A stretch of 64,000 bases of DNA from Colwellia sp. PAMC 21821 (GCF_002077175.1 NZ_CP014943.1:992001-1056000), one strand, 5' to 3'. Shown: positions 39,159-50,891, counted from the first letter of the stretch. Notes: generated by a model from the letters alone, not told the origin. Program-made: numbers and translations.

Positions 39159-40580
39159 CTATCTTCTTAACAGCTCTAATAATTCATTTGTTTTTTCTTG
39201 CATTAAAGCGACATTACCTTTCGCTTCAACATTGAGTCTAACTACTGGCTCGGTATTCGATGTTCTTAAATTAAAGCGCCATTCAAAGCTGCTACTAGCT
39301 TTTTTCTCTTTAAATGATAAACCAATACCATCGGTATAATCGATACCGATGGCTTGTTCTTTATATTGATTTAGAACTCGTTCTATCGCTAAACTTGGAT
39401 CGGCTAATTTTGAGTTTATCTCACCAGAACTTGGGAAGGCAGCAATGCAATGCTTCACCATTGACGATAATGTTTGTTTTTTAACTGATAATAATTCAGC
39501 GACTAATAACCAAGGGATCATACCGCTATCACAATATGCGAAATCACGAAAATAATGATGAGCACTCATTTCACCACCATAAACAGCATCTTCTTTGCGC
39601 ATACGCTCTTTAATAAAAGCATGTCCTGTTTTAGACATAATAGCTTCACCATTATTTTCTTTAATTATTTGCTCGGTATTCCATGTCAATCGTGGATCAT
39701 AAATTATTTTTTGGCGTTTTTTATTACCGTCAGTATTCTTTTTCAAAAATGCTTCTGCTAATAAACCCACAATGTAATAACCTTCGATGAATTCACCTGT
39801 TTCATCAAACAAAAAACATCGATCAAAATCGCCATCCCAAGCTATGCCCATATCAGCATTATGCTCTCGCACAGCTTTAGCGGTATCTTCTCTATTTTCA
39901 ATCAATAAAGGATTAGGTATCCCATTAGGAAAATCACCATCAGCTTCGTGCTGTATTTTTATGAACTCAATAGGGATATTAAGCTTACTAAAGGCCAATT
40001 CTATAGCATCTACAACATGACCTGCGGCGCCATTTCCTGAATTTACCACTAATTTAAGTGGTGTAATTTTTTCAGGAGCAATATAAGTCATCAAATGGTC
40101 AACGTAAGCATCTAAATTAGAGATTAGTTTATATTCGCCCTTAGGTACTGTTTGCGACGTAGCACTGTTACTTTTCCAAGGCTTGCTTTCTGCCAATGCT
40201 TTAATCGCATTTAAGCCAGTATCTCCACTAATAGGTTTAGAGTCTTCTCTGACGAATTTCATGCCATTATAATTCATCGGATTATGGCTCGCAGTTACTT
40301 CAACACCACCGCACATACCTAAATTTTTTGTAGCAAAGTAGATCTCTTCAGTACCCGTCATGCCAATATCAAAAACATCAACACCTTCATCACGAAGGCC
40401 ATCGGCAAACGATAATTTTAATGATTCAGAAGTTAAACGAATATCTCCGCCTACCACTATTTTCTTAGGTTTTAAATACAGAGCAAAAGCGCGACCTATG
40501 CGGTAAGCTATTTCGTCATTAAGCTCTATGCCTAATTCACCTCGAATATCGTACGCTTTAAAACAAGTAAGTTCAGTCAT
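39159..40580 (-). CDS. manB: Phosphomannomutase ManB (CpsG)
   Basis: A 473-residue alpha-D-phosphohexomutase interconverting mannose 6-phosphate and mannose 1-phosphate. In order: the phosphoserine loop [14 protein letters not shown], metal-binding [12 protein letters not shown], sugar-binding [13 protein letters not shown] and the C-terminal phosphate-binding [12 protein letters not shown]. All key residues are present. It is 24 bp after manC and supplies the GDP-mannose branch. Confidence 0.95.
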   Translation of the reverse strand: MTELTCFKAYDIRGELGIELNDEIAYRIGRAFALYLKPKKIVVGGDIRLTSESLKLSFADGLRDEGVDVFDIGMTGTEEIYFATKNLGMCGGVEVTASHNPMNYNGMKFVREDSKPISGDTGLNAIKALAESKPWKSNSATSQTVPKGEYKLISNLDAYVDHLMTYIAPEKITPLKLVVNSGNGAAGHVVDAIELAFSKLNIPIEFIKIQHEADGDFPNGIPNPLLIENREDTAKAVREHNADMGIAWDGDFDRCFLFDETGEFIEGYYIVGLLAEAFLKKNTDGNKKRQKIIYDPRLTWNTEQIIKENNGEAIMSKTGHAFIKERMRKEDAVYGGEMSAHHYFRDFAYCDSGMIPWLLVAELLSVKKQTLSSMVKHCIAAFPSSGEINSKLADPSLAIERVLNQYKEQAIGIDYTDGIGLSFKEKKASSSFEWRFNLRTSNTEPVVRLNVEAKGNVALMQEKTNELLELLRR

Positions 40581-40604
40581 GATAATGTTCTCTTTTAAAT
40601 AGCT

Positions 40605-42005
40605 CTAAATTCGGCCATAACGGTCTTCAAAGCGCACAATATCGTCTTCACCTAGATACGAACCTGATTGTACTTCGATCATCTCTAAAGGTAATTGCCC
40701 TGGATTTTCAAGTGCATGAACAACACCAATCGGTATATAAGTTGATTCATTTTCTGTAACTAAAAATGTTTTGTCGCCGTTTGTAACTTTTGCAGTACCT
40801 GATACAACAATCCAATGTTCAGCTCTATGATGATGCATTTGAATAGAAAGCTTCTCGCCTGGTTTAACAGTTATGCGTTTTACTTGATATCGTGTACCAC
40901 TATCGATAGAGTCGTATTTTCCCCAAGGTCGATATACTTCACGGTGAATTTTAAACTCGGCTCTTTCCTCTAGTTTTAATTGTTCGACAACTTTTTTTAC
41001 ATCTTGCACTTTATCTTTACTTGCAACCAATAGAGCGTCTTTAGTATCTACAATAACTAAGTTATCAATTCCTACCGTAGCTATTAACCTTTCGCCACCT
41101 AAAATCAAGCTATTTGTTGTTTGATACGCAATACCATCACCAGTAACGGAGTTACCATCTGCATCTTTGCTGTTAACTTCCCATAGTGAAGACCAAGAGC
41201 CAATATCACTCCAACCGGCATCTAATGGAACAACAACAGCATCCTTTGTTTTTTCCATTACGGCATAATCAACGGATTCATCTGGGCACTTTTCAAAAGC
41301 TAATTTATCCACTCTAATAAAGTCTTCATCATTTGAAATGGTTGCTAAAGAACTTTCACAAGCATTATATATATCCGGTCTAAATTGATATAATTCTTCT
41401 AAATAACGGCTTGCTTTCATTAAAAACATACCACTATTCCAATAATGCTCTTTGCCTGCAAAATATTGCTTTGCTACTTCTACATTAGGCTTTTCGACAA
41501 ACGCATCGACATTATAGCTATTATCATCGATAGCTAAGCCTCGCTTAATATAACCGTAACCTGTATGGGCTTCTGTTGGAACAATACCAAAAGTCACAAG
41601 TTTACCTGCTTGAGCTAGAGGGATAGCGTTCTCGACAGCTTTTACAAATGCGGTTTCGTTTTGAATAACATGGTCAGCGGCTAAAACAAGAACCAAACTG
41701 TCTTGAGACTCTACAATTGTTTTCGCCGCCAAAGCTATAGCTGGCGCAGTATTTCGACCTACAGGTTCTAAAATAATAGATCCCGATTGGTTGATTTGAC
41801 GTAATTGCTCAGCAACAATAAACCGGTGTTCTTCATTACAAATAACCACAGGGCCTTCTACAGCTAAACCAGATAGTCTCTGCAATGTTTGTTGTAGCAT
41901 TGTTTCATTGCCGTTCAACGCTAAAAACTGTTTGGGGTAAAGCGAACGGCTTAAAGGCCATAATCTTGAACCTGAACCGCCAGCCATGATAACGGGAGTG
42001 ATCAT
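40605..42005 (-). CDS. manC: Mannose-1-phosphate guanylyltransferase ManC (CpsB)
   Basis: A 466-residue protein that makes GDP-mannose. The N-terminal nucleotidyltransferase domain has [25 protein letters not shown] (split over residues 4-28) and [10 protein letters not shown]. The C-terminal cupin domain (about 350-466) has [23 protein letters not shown] and [10 protein letters not shown], the phosphomannose isomerase-like part that may make the enzyme bifunctional. It precedes manB in the transcript. Confidence 0.95.
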   Translation of the reverse strand: MITPVIMAGGSGSRLWPLSRSLYPKQFLALNGNETMLQQTLQRLSGLAVEGPVVICNEEHRFIVAEQLRQINQSGSIILEPVGRNTAPAIALAAKTIVESQDSLVLVLAADHVIQNETAFVKAVENAIPLAQAGKLVTFGIVPTEAHTGYGYIKRGLAIDDNSYNVDAFVEKPNVEVAKQYFAGKEHYWNSGMFLMKASRYLEELYQFRPDIYNACESSLATISNDEDFIRVDKLAFEKCPDESVDYAVMEKTKDAVVVPLDAGWSDIGSWSSLWEVNSKDADGNSVTGDGIAYQTTNSLILGGERLIATVGIDNLVIVDTKDALLVASKDKVQDVKKVVEQLKLEERAEFKIHREVYRPWGKYDSIDSGTRYQVKRITVKPGEKLSIQMHHHRAEHWIVVSGTAKVTNGDKTFLVTENESTYIPIGVVHALENPGQLPLEMIEVQSGSYLGEDDIVRFEDRYGRI

Positions 42006-42042
42006 ATAAAATTCCTTTAAACTATATAAATATGTTAATTTT

Positions 42043-42522
42043 TTATTTGTTTTTTAAACAAGCATCTGCTTGTTTATCTTCTTGGAAATACCATTTACTA
42101 TGCTTATGGACATGTTCACACTCAAGCAACTCTTTCTCTGAAAACCACCGATAATTAGAGTGTTGCTCAAGTGGTAATTTAGCTAAATCACCAGTAAATT
42201 TTATTCCGTAGGCCAGCACGATATAATGCGTTGTGAAATCGTCATCAGAAAAGTTATCTTCATAGAAATGCTGATAAACACCTCTAAACTCTGCGCTAGC
42301 AAGATTAAGTTCTAGCTCTTCTTTTACAAGGCGTTTAAAAGCATTTTCAATGGTTTCATTTTTTAAAACGCGACCGCCAGGAACAAACCAAAAACCTTGT
42401 GCTGGACGATTAGTTCTTTGACCTAGCAACACATTCCCTTGCTTATCTCTAATAACTAAATCTATGGATACTAAAGGTGTAGATTTAATAATTGTCTTAA
42501 AGTCTGTAATTGATAATTTCAT
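42043..42522 (-). CDS. gmm: GDP-mannose mannosyl hydrolase (Nudix family)
   Basis: A 159-residue Nudix protein. The box [22 protein letters not shown] fits GX5EX7R but has Leu where most Nudix enzymes have Glu after Arg, as in GDP-mannose hydrolases. It would split GDP-mannose to GDP and mannose and so tune the pool feeding GDP-fucose. Position between the initiating transferase and manC is the usual one for gmm in colanic-acid-type loci. Confidence 0.88.
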   Translation of the reverse strand: MKLSITDFKTIIKSTPLVSIDLVIRDKQGNVLLGQRTNRPAQGFWFVPGGRVLKNETIENAFKRLVKEELELNLASAEFRGVYQHFYEDNFSDDDFTTHYIVLAYGIKFTGDLAKLPLEQHSNYRWFSEKELLECEHVHKHSKWYFQEDKQADACLKNK

Positions 42523-42631
42523 AAATGTTTCGACAGAATAAATATTAATAAACAGCTAAATTCAAGGTTGTAATTGTTTAATGAGATGCATTAGGTCATT
42601 GAATCTCGGCATTAAAAAATCAATTAATTCA

Positions 42632-43669
42632 CTACTCATTATATTTCCAACTAATGTGTCGAGCATATTTATTGTAAAGAATAAATATTACGATAAATAA
42701 AGTCAGCTCAATACTTTCGGGGACTTGAAAATATTCACCAAGAACTCCAATTAAGGACATGAGCGCAGCAAATAATGAGATAACTACAAGTGTTTGGCGA
42801 GAAGACAAGCCCGCGCGTTGCAGTATGTGATGCAAATGATCACGGTCGGGTTTAAATGGAGATTTACCTTTGCGGTAACGTCGCATCACTATTGCTAACA
42901 TGTCCATCAGGGGTATTGCACATATCCATAGTGCAGTTACTGGTCTAAATGATGCGTTATCACCTTGGGTACCCATTGATAATAACCAGATAACACTTAA
43001 ACCGATGAACATACTACCGGCATCGCCCATAAATATTTTCTTGGTGTATTTTTTTAAAAAACCAAGATTAAACATTAAATAAGGTAAGGTCGCAGTCGCT
43101 AATATTAATGGGTAACTTAAGTAATTCGTATTACCACTCATTAGAAATAATAGTGCAATGGCAGTAAAGGTATTTAAGCTTAAACTGCCCACTAATCCGT
43201 CGATACCGTCAACCATGTTATAGGCATTTATTACCACAATAATAGCAAAATAAGTAAATAGAATGCCCATTGGCCCAAGTTCTATATCACCAAAAGCAAA
43301 TAAGTTGCCTAGGCTCGAAATATAACCACCCACGCCATAAATCATTAAACTGGCAATTATAATTTGCCCTACGATGCGAATACGCACTTTTAGGTCGAAT
43401 TTATCATCAAGTGCGCCTATAAATACCATCATCGCCGAGGCAATAAGGTACATGCGCAATTCTAAAGTATTAGGTAACCAAAGTAAGCTAGCCGCTAGCA
43501 CAGCAGCAAATATAGAAATGCCGCCAATAAGGGGAATTTGCCCTTCATGATGCTTTCTTGCATTGGGCTTATCAACTAAGCCAACATCAACAGCAATAGG
43601 CTTAAATAATTTAATGGCAAGAAAAGCAAAACAAAAAGCACTTAAGGCAGTTAGGGCAGTAATTATCAT
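42632..43669 (-). CDS. wecA: Undecaprenyl-phosphate sugar-1-phosphate transferase (WecA-like)
   Basis: A 345-residue membrane protein with about ten to eleven helices. Visible motifs of the PNPT family: KPNARKHHEGQIPLIGG near residue 34, GALDDKFDLKVR (metal-binding Asp-Asp), NAYNMVDGIDGLVG, MGDAGSMFIG, and the cytoplasmic DRDHLHHILQRAGLS. It starts repeat-unit assembly by moving a HexNAc-1-phosphate to the lipid carrier. WbpL-like enzymes using other sugars share these motifs, so the donor is not certain. It is 12 bp after wzz. Confidence 0.87.
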   Translation of the reverse strand: MIITALTALSAFCFAFLAIKLFKPIAVDVGLVDKPNARKHHEGQIPLIGGISIFAAVLAASLLWLPNTLELRMYLIASAMMVFIGALDDKFDLKVRIRIVGQIIIASLMIYGVGGYISSLGNLFAFGDIELGPMGILFTYFAIIVVINAYNMVDGIDGLVGSLSLNTFTAIALLFLMSGNTNYLSYPLILATATLPYLMFNLGFLKKYTKKIFMGDAGSMFIGLSVIWLLSMGTQGDNASFRPVTALWICAIPLMDMLAIVMRRYRKGKSPFKPDRDHLHHILQRAGLSSRQTLVVISLFAALMSLIGVLGEYFQVPESIELTLFIVIFILYNKYARHISWKYNE

Positions 43670-43681
43670 ATAAATATACTC

Positions 43682-44794
43682 CTATTTACCTAGCACTTGG
43701 CTTGATTGAATTGATTCAGTAGAATGTGTTGGCTGCGCATCATTTTCTGTTTTATTAGCATCTAGTTGACCGTTATTTAGCTTAGTAGCCGTTCCTTTTT
43801 TAGTAAAGTAACGAATTAAAACGATCAGCACTGACAAAATTCCACCTAGCATAGTACCCAACACAACGATTAAGGCGCGTTTAGGTTTGGCTTTTTCCTC
43901 AGGTGCATTAGCAGGGTCAATGGTTTTTAACACATATTCTTTTGACACTTCAGCCAACATGATGGTTTTGGTTTGTTCTTCAATAAGCTGATAAAACACA
44001 GTTTGCATATCAGCCAACTGTGTTTCTTTTAATTTCTTCGTTAAATAGTCGATACTGTTTTGCGCTTCTACTTTATCTTGTTCTCGCATAGTCGCGTTGA
44101 TGTCATTAACCAACCATTTTAACCACCGTGTGGCAACTTCAGGTGAGTAATGTTCAATGGTCAGCGTTACCATGCCATTTTCTTTATCGGTAGATATGGT
44201 TAGAATTTCTTTGAAAGCTTTAAATGCTTGCCAAGAAGAAGGCTTAGGTGTTTTCGGTGCTTTAACTTCTCCTAGCCATGTTTCAGTTTTCGCATTATAA
44301 ATTTCATCATCAATGATTAAGGTATTAGTATTAATATCCCAGTTATTTACTGCCATTAATGGCACGAGCAAATTATGCTGATTGATAAAATTCTCTAGAA
44401 AAAATCGAGATTTTAATACCTCAAGAGCGAGGCCTGTTTTGTCGGTACCGCCACCGCCAAGGTTAATACCCGCTAAACTAGCTAAACCGCCAAACTGTCC
44501 TGCCATTTTAGCTAGACCACCCGCGCCACCTTGATCACTTGTTGGTGATAATAAGGTCGTCGCTTTGTAAATGTTCGGCTGATTAATCGCATAAAAAATT
44601 GATGACATGGCAAAAAGCGCACTGATAATGATAATCAATAGCTTGCCTGACCATATGGCGTGCCAAAGCTCAGCTAGATCTATTTCATCGTCTTCGGGAA
44701 GGTGGTGTTGCTGATAAAATTCTTTTGAATTCATTGCTTCGACTTCATTTGAAGTACTTCCTTGCAATTTATGACTTTTCACAATAGCTCGCAT
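43682..44794 (-). CDS. wzz: Chain length determinant protein Wzz
   Basis: A 370-residue polysaccharide co-polymerase with one N-terminal (about residues 50-70, KLLIIIISALFAMSSIFYAI) and one C-terminal membrane helix (ALIVVLGTMLGGILSVLIVLI) around a periplasmic domain. The PANAPEEKAKPKRA stretch before the second helix is the family's Pro-rich motif. No tyrosine kinase domain is fused and no wzc/wzb genes are near. A later start at 44734 (MNSKEFYQ) is possible, since neither start has a good Shine-Dalgarno sequence. Confidence 0.88.
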   Translation of the reverse strand: MRAIVKSHKLQGSTSNEVEAMNSKEFYQQHHLPEDDEIDLAELWHAIWSGKLLIIIISALFAMSSIFYAINQPNIYKATTLLSPTSDQGGAGGLAKMAGQFGGLASLAGINLGGGGTDKTGLALEVLKSRFFLENFINQHNLLVPLMAVNNWDINTNTLIIDDEIYNAKTETWLGEVKAPKTPKPSSWQAFKAFKEILTISTDKENGMVTLTIEHYSPEVATRWLKWLVNDINATMREQDKVEAQNSIDYLTKKLKETQLADMQTVFYQLIEEQTKTIMLAEVSKEYVLKTIDPANAPEEKAKPKRALIVVLGTMLGGILSVLIVLIRYFTKKGTATKLNNGQLDANKTENDAQPTHSTESIQSSQVLGK

Positions 44795-44866
44795 TTAAGT
44801 TCATTTTATATTTATTCCTGTGGGCATTTAAACCAACGATTAACGAAAGCGGCCCAAGTGGCAGGC

Positions 44867-44894
44867 ATTATAACAAGGTATCTGTCTTTGTTAA
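44867..44894 (-). promoter_or_regulatory. Putative sigma-70 promoter ahead of wzz
   Basis: On the minus strand, TTAACA (44889-44894) and TATAAT (44867-44872) are spaced 16 bp apart, about 70 bp upstream of the wzz start. The -10 is consensus. The rest of the gap 44795-45139 holds a half REP and no credible gene. I found no JUMPstart/ops element here. Confidence 0.45.
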
Positions 44895-45079
44895 TAGTTG
44901 TTTATAGCTTTTTTACTGTCGGTTACCGGTCAATATTAGCAAATTTATTTAAATTTTGTTTATTGGTCTTTGATATTTTACAATTCATGCATAAATATTT
45001 GGTTGATGGCTTTCAGTAAAAACCTTTAAGGTTGCTATTTGACTGCCTTATCAAGTACATAAGTGTTTTTTGTTTAATT

Positions 45080-45105
45080 TGACGGGCTGAAGCCCGACCT
45101 ACAAC
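45080..45105. repeat. Half REP
   Basis: GACGGGCTGAAGCCCGACCT with ACA is a single right-hand REP arm (stem GGGCT/AGCCC). No left partner is present. Confidence 0.75.
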
Positions 45106-45139
45106 TTTTTGTGCAATCTGTAGCGGTTTGTTACATATT

Positions 45140-46177
45140 TTATTTTTTTATAAAGTTGATATACCAGGGCATTGCTTTGTTGATGCCTTGTTGAATACGA
45201 AATTCTGGCTGATAACCTATTAAGTCTCTAGCTTTTGATATATCGGCCTGAGAATGGCGCACGTCACCGGCCCTGAAATCTTGATATATTGCTTTTTTGG
45301 TATAACTAACGCCATTATCGCCCAATGCAGAAGCTAAGCTAGAAAATAGCTCGTTAAGTGTTGTTCTATCGCCTAATGCGACATTGTATACTTGGTTTTT
45401 TCCCTGTTCATCAGCTGTTGCCGCTAATATATTCGCTTGTACCGCATTTTCTACAAAACAAAAGTCACGGCTGGTTTCACCATCACCATTAATATATAGG
45501 TCTTGGTTTTCTATCATTGCCGCAGTCCATTTAGGAATTACAGCAGCGTAGGCACCATCTGGGTCTTGACGTTTACCAAACACATTGAAATAACGTAAGC
45601 CTGTGGCATTTAAGCCATAAGTTTTATTAAATACATCGGCATAAAGCTCATTAACATATTTTGTAACGGCATAAGGTGATAATGGTTTACCAATGGTGTC
45701 TTCTACTTTCGGCAATGCGGGGTGGTCACCATAAGTTGAGCTTGAAGCGGCATAGACAAAAGTGGCTACTTTAGCGTCTTTTGCGGCTGTTAACATATTA
45801 AGAAAGCCGGTTATATTGGTCGAGTTAGTTAAAATAGGATCAGCTATTGAGCGCGGTACAGAGCCGAGTGCTGCTTGGTGCAAAATGTAGTCTACGGTTA
45901 AGTTTTCAACTGTTAAAGCTTTTTGGCAATCGTCAACGTTTCGAATATCGCCTTTAATGAACGTAAAATTTTGCCATTGCTGTGCTGACACTTCAGACTT
46001 TACTTCGTCTAAGTTATGTTGATGGCCGGTAGCAAAGTTGTCTAAACCTATAACTTTTTGGTTTAAGCGTAATAATGTTTCTAGTAGGTTTGAGCCAATA
46101 AAACCGGCGACACCGGTAACGAGCCAAGTTTTTGGTGATTGTATAAGCTGTTTTTTTATTTCATCATACTTTGACAT
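45140..46177 (-). CDS. wbpP: UDP-N-acetylglucosamine 4-epimerase (WbpP/TviC-like)
   Basis: A 345-residue extended SDR epimerase. It has the N-terminal helix before the Rossmann fold ([21 protein letters not shown]), [33 protein letters not shown] and [15 protein letters not shown] (YxxxK), the pattern of WbpP and TviC, which convert UDP-GlcNAc to UDP-GalNAc or the corresponding uronic acids. With the next-upstream dehydrogenase it would make UDP-GalNAcA. A REP cluster of 450 bp separates the two. Confidence 0.88.
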   Translation of the reverse strand: MSKYDEIKKQLIQSPKTWLVTGVAGFIGSNLLETLLRLNQKVIGLDNFATGHQHNLDEVKSEVSAQQWQNFTFIKGDIRNVDDCQKALTVENLTVDYILHQAALGSVPRSIADPILTNSTNITGFLNMLTAAKDAKVATFVYAASSSTYGDHPALPKVEDTIGKPLSPYAVTKYVNELYADVFNKTYGLNATGLRYFNVFGKRQDPDGAYAAVIPKWTAAMIENQDLYINGDGETSRDFCFVENAVQANILAATADEQGKNQVYNVALGDRTTLNELFSSLASALGDNGVSYTKKAIYQDFRAGDVRHSQADISKARDLIGYQPEFRIQQGINKAMPWYINFIKK

Positions 46178-46330
46178 TTGTGCATCCGTTTTGGCTGTTT
46201 AATTTTTTATAGTTCGCCTGTGTCATTCGTACAGGTTACAGTTTTTTAGAAAGCTGTTAATTTATAGTTAAATACAGTTTTCATTTTTTGTTTCGGTTTT
46301 GACCGTTTTGTTCGGTGATGACTTTTTATT

Positions 46331-46612
46331 TGACGGGCTGAAGCCCGACCTACAATATATGCCTTTGGCCTTTGTAGGTTGGAATTTAGTCCATCAGGTT
46401 TTAAATTTGTTCTTTTGACGGGCTGAAGCCCGACCTACAATATATTGCCTTTGGCACTTTGTAGGTTGGACTTTAGTCCATCTGGTTTTAAATATGTTCG
46501 TTTGACGGGCTGAAGCCCGACCTACAATATATGCCTTTGGCCTTTATAGGTTGGACTTTAGTCCATCAGGTTTTAAATTTGTTCGTTTGACGGGCTGAAG
46601 CCCGACCTACAA
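46331..46612. repeat. REP cluster, about 88-bp period
   Basis: A right half REP followed by three units, each with a left REP (TAGGTTGGACTTTAGTCC, one copy GGAATTTAGTCC) and a right REP (GACGGGCTGAAGCCCGACCT). Unit spacing is about 87-88 bp, the most compact array in the window. It lies between tviB and wbpP, covering most of 46178-46630; nothing else is seen in the gap. Confidence 0.88.
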
Positions 46613-46630
46613 AACATCAATGAACCTGGG

Positions 46631-47911
46631 TTATAAACGCATATCTGCTGATTCTTTCGGTAATATGTATTTTAAATCATATAGCACGTGATGTTTTTTA
46701 CCCAACTTTCGAATTTCATCTACACCTAAACTCTTAAATTCATTATGTGCTACTGCAAGAATAATAGCGTCGTAATGGCCTGCTTGCGGCTTTTCTGTCA
46801 GGCTTAAGTTATATTCATGCTCGGCTTGTTTGCTTGAACACCAAGGGTCGGTAATATCAACATTGATGTTATATTCTTTAAGCTCACTAACAATATCAAC
46901 AATTTTGGTGTTACGTAAATCAGGACAATTTTCTTTAAAGGTAAGGCCCATAATTAATACATTGGCACCTTCGACTTGAATACGTTTATGCAGCATGTGC
47001 TTTACTAATTGAGAAACTACATAAGCGCCCATACCGTCGTTTAAACGACGACCAGCAAGTATCATTTCAGGATGGTAACCTACTGATTGCGCTTTATGTG
47101 TTAAATAGTAAGGATCGACCCCAATACAGTGACCGCCAACTAAACCTGGACGGAAGGGTAAAAAGTTCCATTTTGTGCCAGCAGCTTCTAACACTTCTAA
47201 CGTGTCGATATTAAGTTTATTAAATATAATAGACAGTTCATTAATAAGCGCAATATTAACGTCGCGTTGGGTGTTCTCAATTACTTTTGCTGCTTCGGCA
47301 ACTTTAATTGAACTCGCCTTGTGAGTACCTGCAATAATTATAGAGCGATATAAGTCGTCTACAATAGTGGCTATTTCTGGCGTAGAACCCGAGGTAACTT
47401 TTAAAATATTGGTAACTCTGTGCTCTTTATCACCCGGATTAATACGCTCAGGTGAATAACCCGCATAAAAGTCTTTGTTGAACACTAAACCTGATACTTT
47501 TTCTACTACCGGGATACAAGCTTCTTCAGTTGCACCAGGGTAAACAGTAGATTCATAAATAATAATATCGTCTTTACTCACCACTTTACCTAGCATTTCG
47601 CTGGCTTTTATTAAGGGTGTTAAATCAGGTTGTTTGTGCTGATCAATTGGCGTAGGTACGGTCACGATATAAACGTTAGAGTTTTTCAAGTCATCGGGTT
47701 GGCAAGAGTAACTGAGGTTGGTAGTTTCGGCTAATTCTTCGTCGCTGACTTCAAGAGTACTGTCGGTGCCATTATTTAATTCTGCAATACGTGCTTGGTT
47801 GATATCGAAACCTAAGGTTTGATATTTTTTACCAAACTCTACCGCTAGCGGTAAACCAACATATCCTAAGCCTATGATGGCAATTTTTACATCTTTTAAG
47901 TCACGTATCAT
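46631..47911 (-). CDS. tviB: UDP-N-acetyl-hexosamine 6-dehydrogenase (TviB/WbpO-like)
   Basis: A 426-residue member of the UDP-glucose/GDP-mannose dehydrogenase family. The NAD-binding motif is [17 protein letters not shown], then [10 protein letters not shown] and [12 protein letters not shown]; the catalytic Cys sits in [15 protein letters not shown] near residue 265. These features are those of TviB/WbpO, which oxidise UDP-GlcNAc or UDP-GalNAc to the uronic acid. With WbpP it gives UDP-GalNAcA. Confidence 0.9.
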   Translation of the reverse strand: MIRDLKDVKIAIIGLGYVGLPLAVEFGKKYQTLGFDINQARIAELNNGTDSTLEVSDEELAETTNLSYSCQPDDLKNSNVYIVTVPTPIDQHKQPDLTPLIKASEMLGKVVSKDDIIIYESTVYPGATEEACIPVVEKVSGLVFNKDFYAGYSPERINPGDKEHRVTNILKVTSGSTPEIATIVDDLYRSIIIAGTHKASSIKVAEAAKVIENTQRDVNIALINELSIIFNKLNIDTLEVLEAAGTKWNFLPFRPGLVGGHCIGVDPYYLTHKAQSVGYHPEMILAGRRLNDGMGAYVVSQLVKHMLHKRIQVEGANVLIMGLTFKENCPDLRNTKIVDIVSELKEYNINVDITDPWCSSKQAEHEYNLSLTEKPQAGHYDAIILAVAHNEFKSLGVDEIRKLGKKHHVLYDLKYILPKESADMRL

Positions 47912-47985
47912 TTTGCGAATCCTTTACCTTTATTACCGGTTATAATTTTATGTGTTATTTATCTATTAATACACGCTGATTACAT

Positions 47986-48130
47986 TGTAGGTTGGGCTTT
48001 AGCCCATCGTTTTTTAGGCATAAATGCCAACCTCAGAAATCAACCTATTAATTCTGTTTTTTGTCATTTGTAGGTCGGGCTTTAACCCATCATTTTATGG
48101 TAACGATGACGGGCTAAAGCCCGACCTACA
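47986..48130. repeat. Two REP doublets
   Basis: The first (47986-48033) pairs GGGCTTTAGCCC with an eroded right arm GGCATAAATGCCAACCTC. The second (48069-48130) has GGGCTTTAACCC, one mismatch, with GGGCTAAAGCCCGACCTACA. They lie between the Wza-like gene and tviB. Confidence 0.85.
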
Positions 48131-48170
48131 AGTTATGAAAATATAACTATACCTTTATAACTATACCTTG

Positions 48171-50891
48171 TTAAATGCCATTTATTGCTGCGATAGCCAC
48201 AGCTGAATTATAAATAATTTGTGTTGCTGTCGACCATAATGTTAAATCACTCATATATTCAGAATCTAATGGTACTACTATGGTATCGCCTGGCTTTAAT
48301 GAACTATCACTCGCGTCAGCAAACCAGTTGCTTTCTTCAACCATTTTAATACTACCACCGGCTGAAATAATATAAATACGCTCATCGTCAGCACGTTTTT
48401 TAATGCCACCACTTTGCGCAATATAGTCTTCTGCTGACATTGCACTATTATACAAATGTGATGAACCCACTTGCACTTGGCCAATAACATTAATTGAGTT
48501 TTTCTTGGTTGGCACAAGCAGTACGTCTCCACCTTCAAGTAATACTTCATTATTATTTGAAGCCATTAATCTCGGCAGGTCAATAACTAAGCGCCCAACG
48601 GGTTCTACATTTGTAATATCAGCAAGAAGCTTTTGTGCATCGTCGTAAGACGCAGAATTGCCTTGTTCGGTTAACGATTTAGACGCCATTTCAACACGCA
48701 AATCGCTAGCAAGCTTTATCAGATTTCGTTGTTCTAACTCTTTTAACTTTATACGGGTAAAAACTGATGCACCTGGATGAGCATAATCAGTTAAGCCGCC
48801 AGCTTTAATCACTAAATCAGCCAAAGTTTCGCCTCGTCGAATAGTATACTTACCAGGGAACACAAATTCACCACGTAGTTCAACTACATGATTTTCGCTC
48901 CAGGCGGGTATTTTGTGAACGTTTAATCGGTCTTTACTCTGCAAAGCTATATCGAAGCTTTTGTTTTCTTTTAACGCTAAGCCCAAGTCAACATCTAGTG
49001 ATATTTTTGTTGCGCCTTCCGCCGTAAGTGAATTACGAGTGACTTCTGCACGAGCTAAATAGGCAGACTCTTTAACGCCACCAGCGGCTGCGAGTAAATC
49101 ACTCACTTTGGCATTTTTCGCTAACGGATAAATACCAGGGAATTTAACTTGTCCGTCAACTTCAACCAATTGAATGGGTTGGCCAGAAGCTCCTTGTTGA
49201 CGTAGTTTTCTCAACACTGGTGCTAATAAACGTGGTCGTGAAAACAAGCCCATTTCACGAATATCAATTTCGCTGTCTAAAGCGCCATTAGTAATTTGCA
49301 CTAAAGATTGATTAACTAAACGCTCTGCCTCTGCAGTTTCATCAGTATTTGCTGCTAGCTGTGATGCATTGCCGCCATATTGTTTCCAAAACGATTTTTC
49401 TTTAAATGAAACTTTAGCTTGTTGGCGCTCTTTGGCAAACAGTTGCTCTTGGGTGAAAGCCAAATCATCTAACGATATTTTTTCATCAATAGACTTAGTT
49501 ACGTTTGAAAATATTAATAATTTGTCGTTCGGTAAAAGGGTTAAATTATCAACTGGGTTTGATGTTGATTTACTCAATGCTTTCGCTAAATTAAATTGTA
49601 AAACTTCAATATTTCTGGCTTTGTCTTTTTGACGAACAATTAAGCCATAACTTAAATCTGCAGAAGGTAGTATATGTGAATCTAAACTTGGTAATAAATC
49701 AGCAACTTTAATGCCTTGCTGCCATTGATATTTACCTGGGCGTGAAACGGCTCCAATCACGGTAATTGACTGTTCATACATACCCGAACTTTTTAGTACA
49801 CGAATATAGTCACCACTTTTCAGTAACTTTTCACGCGCTTTTTTATCGGTTAAATCAATATTAATAATGCTACGTAAACTTTGTTCGTTGTAGCGTTCTA
49901 CCATGGTTGATTGCGGATAAGCTGACGGTAATAAACCACCTGCCATTTCTATTATATGATTAAAGTTGTCACCGGCTTTTAATTCATAAATAGCCGGTCG
50001 TCTTACTTCACCCAGTATGGAAACGTTTTTACTTTGTGTTGGTATAAATACCACGTCGCCTGATTGCAGTAATATATCACTTGAAGAGTCGCCCTTTATT
50101 AGCAGGTCGTATAGATCAACAGTTTGTACTATTTTACCTGCACGCTTTACTTCAATATTACGTAATGAGCCAATATCGCTAACGCCACCTGCAGCAAATA
50201 TAGCGTGTGTAACGCTTGAAAGTGAGCTTAGTGTGTAAGGACCTGGTTTGTAGGCGTCACCTAAAACGAAAATGCGCATTGAACGCAATTCAGCTAAGCT
50301 GACCACCACGTTTACACCAATAATGCGTTGTTGAATTCTTTCGGCAAGAAACGTTTTCATTTCTGCGAACGCTAAGCCCACAATTTTTACTGGCCCAACA
50401 TTAGGGATAAGTATATTACCCTCGCGGGATATTGGCAGTATGTATTCTGCGTTTTCTTTACCATAAATTTGAATCGATAATTGGTCACCGACACCTAATA
50501 CATAGTGACTAGGAATTGCGATATCCATGGTTGGCGTAAACGTACTTGGCGCATTAGAGAAAACGTCCATGCCATATCGTTCAAGGGGTTTGAATAACTC
50601 ACTGTCTTCTTCAAATAAAGTAACTTCTGCTTGATTTTCTTCGCTAGTTTCAGCCGAAGGTCTAGGCGTGATGGGCGTAGATGATAATTGGGACTGCTGA
50701 TTACTGCCGGAAATTTGACCCATAACTGTATTTAGGTCAACTCCCATGCTTTGCGCTAGGGCCTGCTGTTGAGATTTAGGCAAGTTTTTAAATTGTTCAA
50801 TTTGCTGTTGGCTTATTTGTGCCGCGAATGAGCTAAAAGAGCATGTAAAAACGACGAGAATACTTGTCAGTAGACGAATAGTGTGAATCAT
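48171..50891 (-). CDS. Polysaccharide export protein with SLBB repeats (Wza-like, long form)
   Basis: I place the start at 50891 because it gives a clean signal peptide (TIRLLTSILVVFTCSFSSFA); the longest frame to 51008 adds 39 residues of no obvious value. The mature protein has a Poly_export domain (VLGVGDQLSIQIYG, GNILIPNVGPVKI) and then several SLBB-type repeats (VFVLGDAYKPGPYTL-like, SVLGEVRRPAIYELKAG-like). At about 906 residues it is more than twice the size of E. coli Wza. It would form or line the outer-membrane exit for the glycan. No clear lipobox is visible. It heads the locus. Confidence 0.82.
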   Translation of the reverse strand: MIHTIRLLTSILVVFTCSFSSFAAQISQQQIEQFKNLPKSQQQALAQSMGVDLNTVMGQISGSNQQSQLSSTPITPRPSAETSEENQAEVTLFEEDSELFKPLERYGMDVFSNAPSTFTPTMDIAIPSHYVLGVGDQLSIQIYGKENAEYILPISREGNILIPNVGPVKIVGLAFAEMKTFLAERIQQRIIGVNVVVSLAELRSMRIFVLGDAYKPGPYTLSSLSSVTHAIFAAGGVSDIGSLRNIEVKRAGKIVQTVDLYDLLIKGDSSSDILLQSGDVVFIPTQSKNVSILGEVRRPAIYELKAGDNFNHIIEMAGGLLPSAYPQSTMVERYNEQSLRSIINIDLTDKKAREKLLKSGDYIRVLKSSGMYEQSITVIGAVSRPGKYQWQQGIKVADLLPSLDSHILPSADLSYGLIVRQKDKARNIEVLQFNLAKALSKSTSNPVDNLTLLPNDKLLIFSNVTKSIDEKISLDDLAFTQEQLFAKERQQAKVSFKEKSFWKQYGGNASQLAANTDETAEAERLVNQSLVQITNGALDSEIDIREMGLFSRPRLLAPVLRKLRQQGASGQPIQLVEVDGQVKFPGIYPLAKNAKVSDLLAAAGGVKESAYLARAEVTRNSLTAEGATKISLDVDLGLALKENKSFDIALQSKDRLNVHKIPAWSENHVVELRGEFVFPGKYTIRRGETLADLVIKAGGLTDYAHPGASVFTRIKLKELEQRNLIKLASDLRVEMASKSLTEQGNSASYDDAQKLLADITNVEPVGRLVIDLPRLMASNNNEVLLEGGDVLLVPTKKNSINVIGQVQVGSSHLYNSAMSAEDYIAQSGGIKKRADDERIYIISAGGSIKMVEESNWFADASDSSLKPGDTIVVPLDSEYMSDLTLWSTATQIIYNSAVAIAAINGI

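Noticed and set aside
44762..45019. 85-residue plus-strand ORF upstream of wzz
   Set aside because: It overlaps the start of wzz and the proposed wzz promoter, has no Shine-Dalgarno sequence and resembles nothing known to me.
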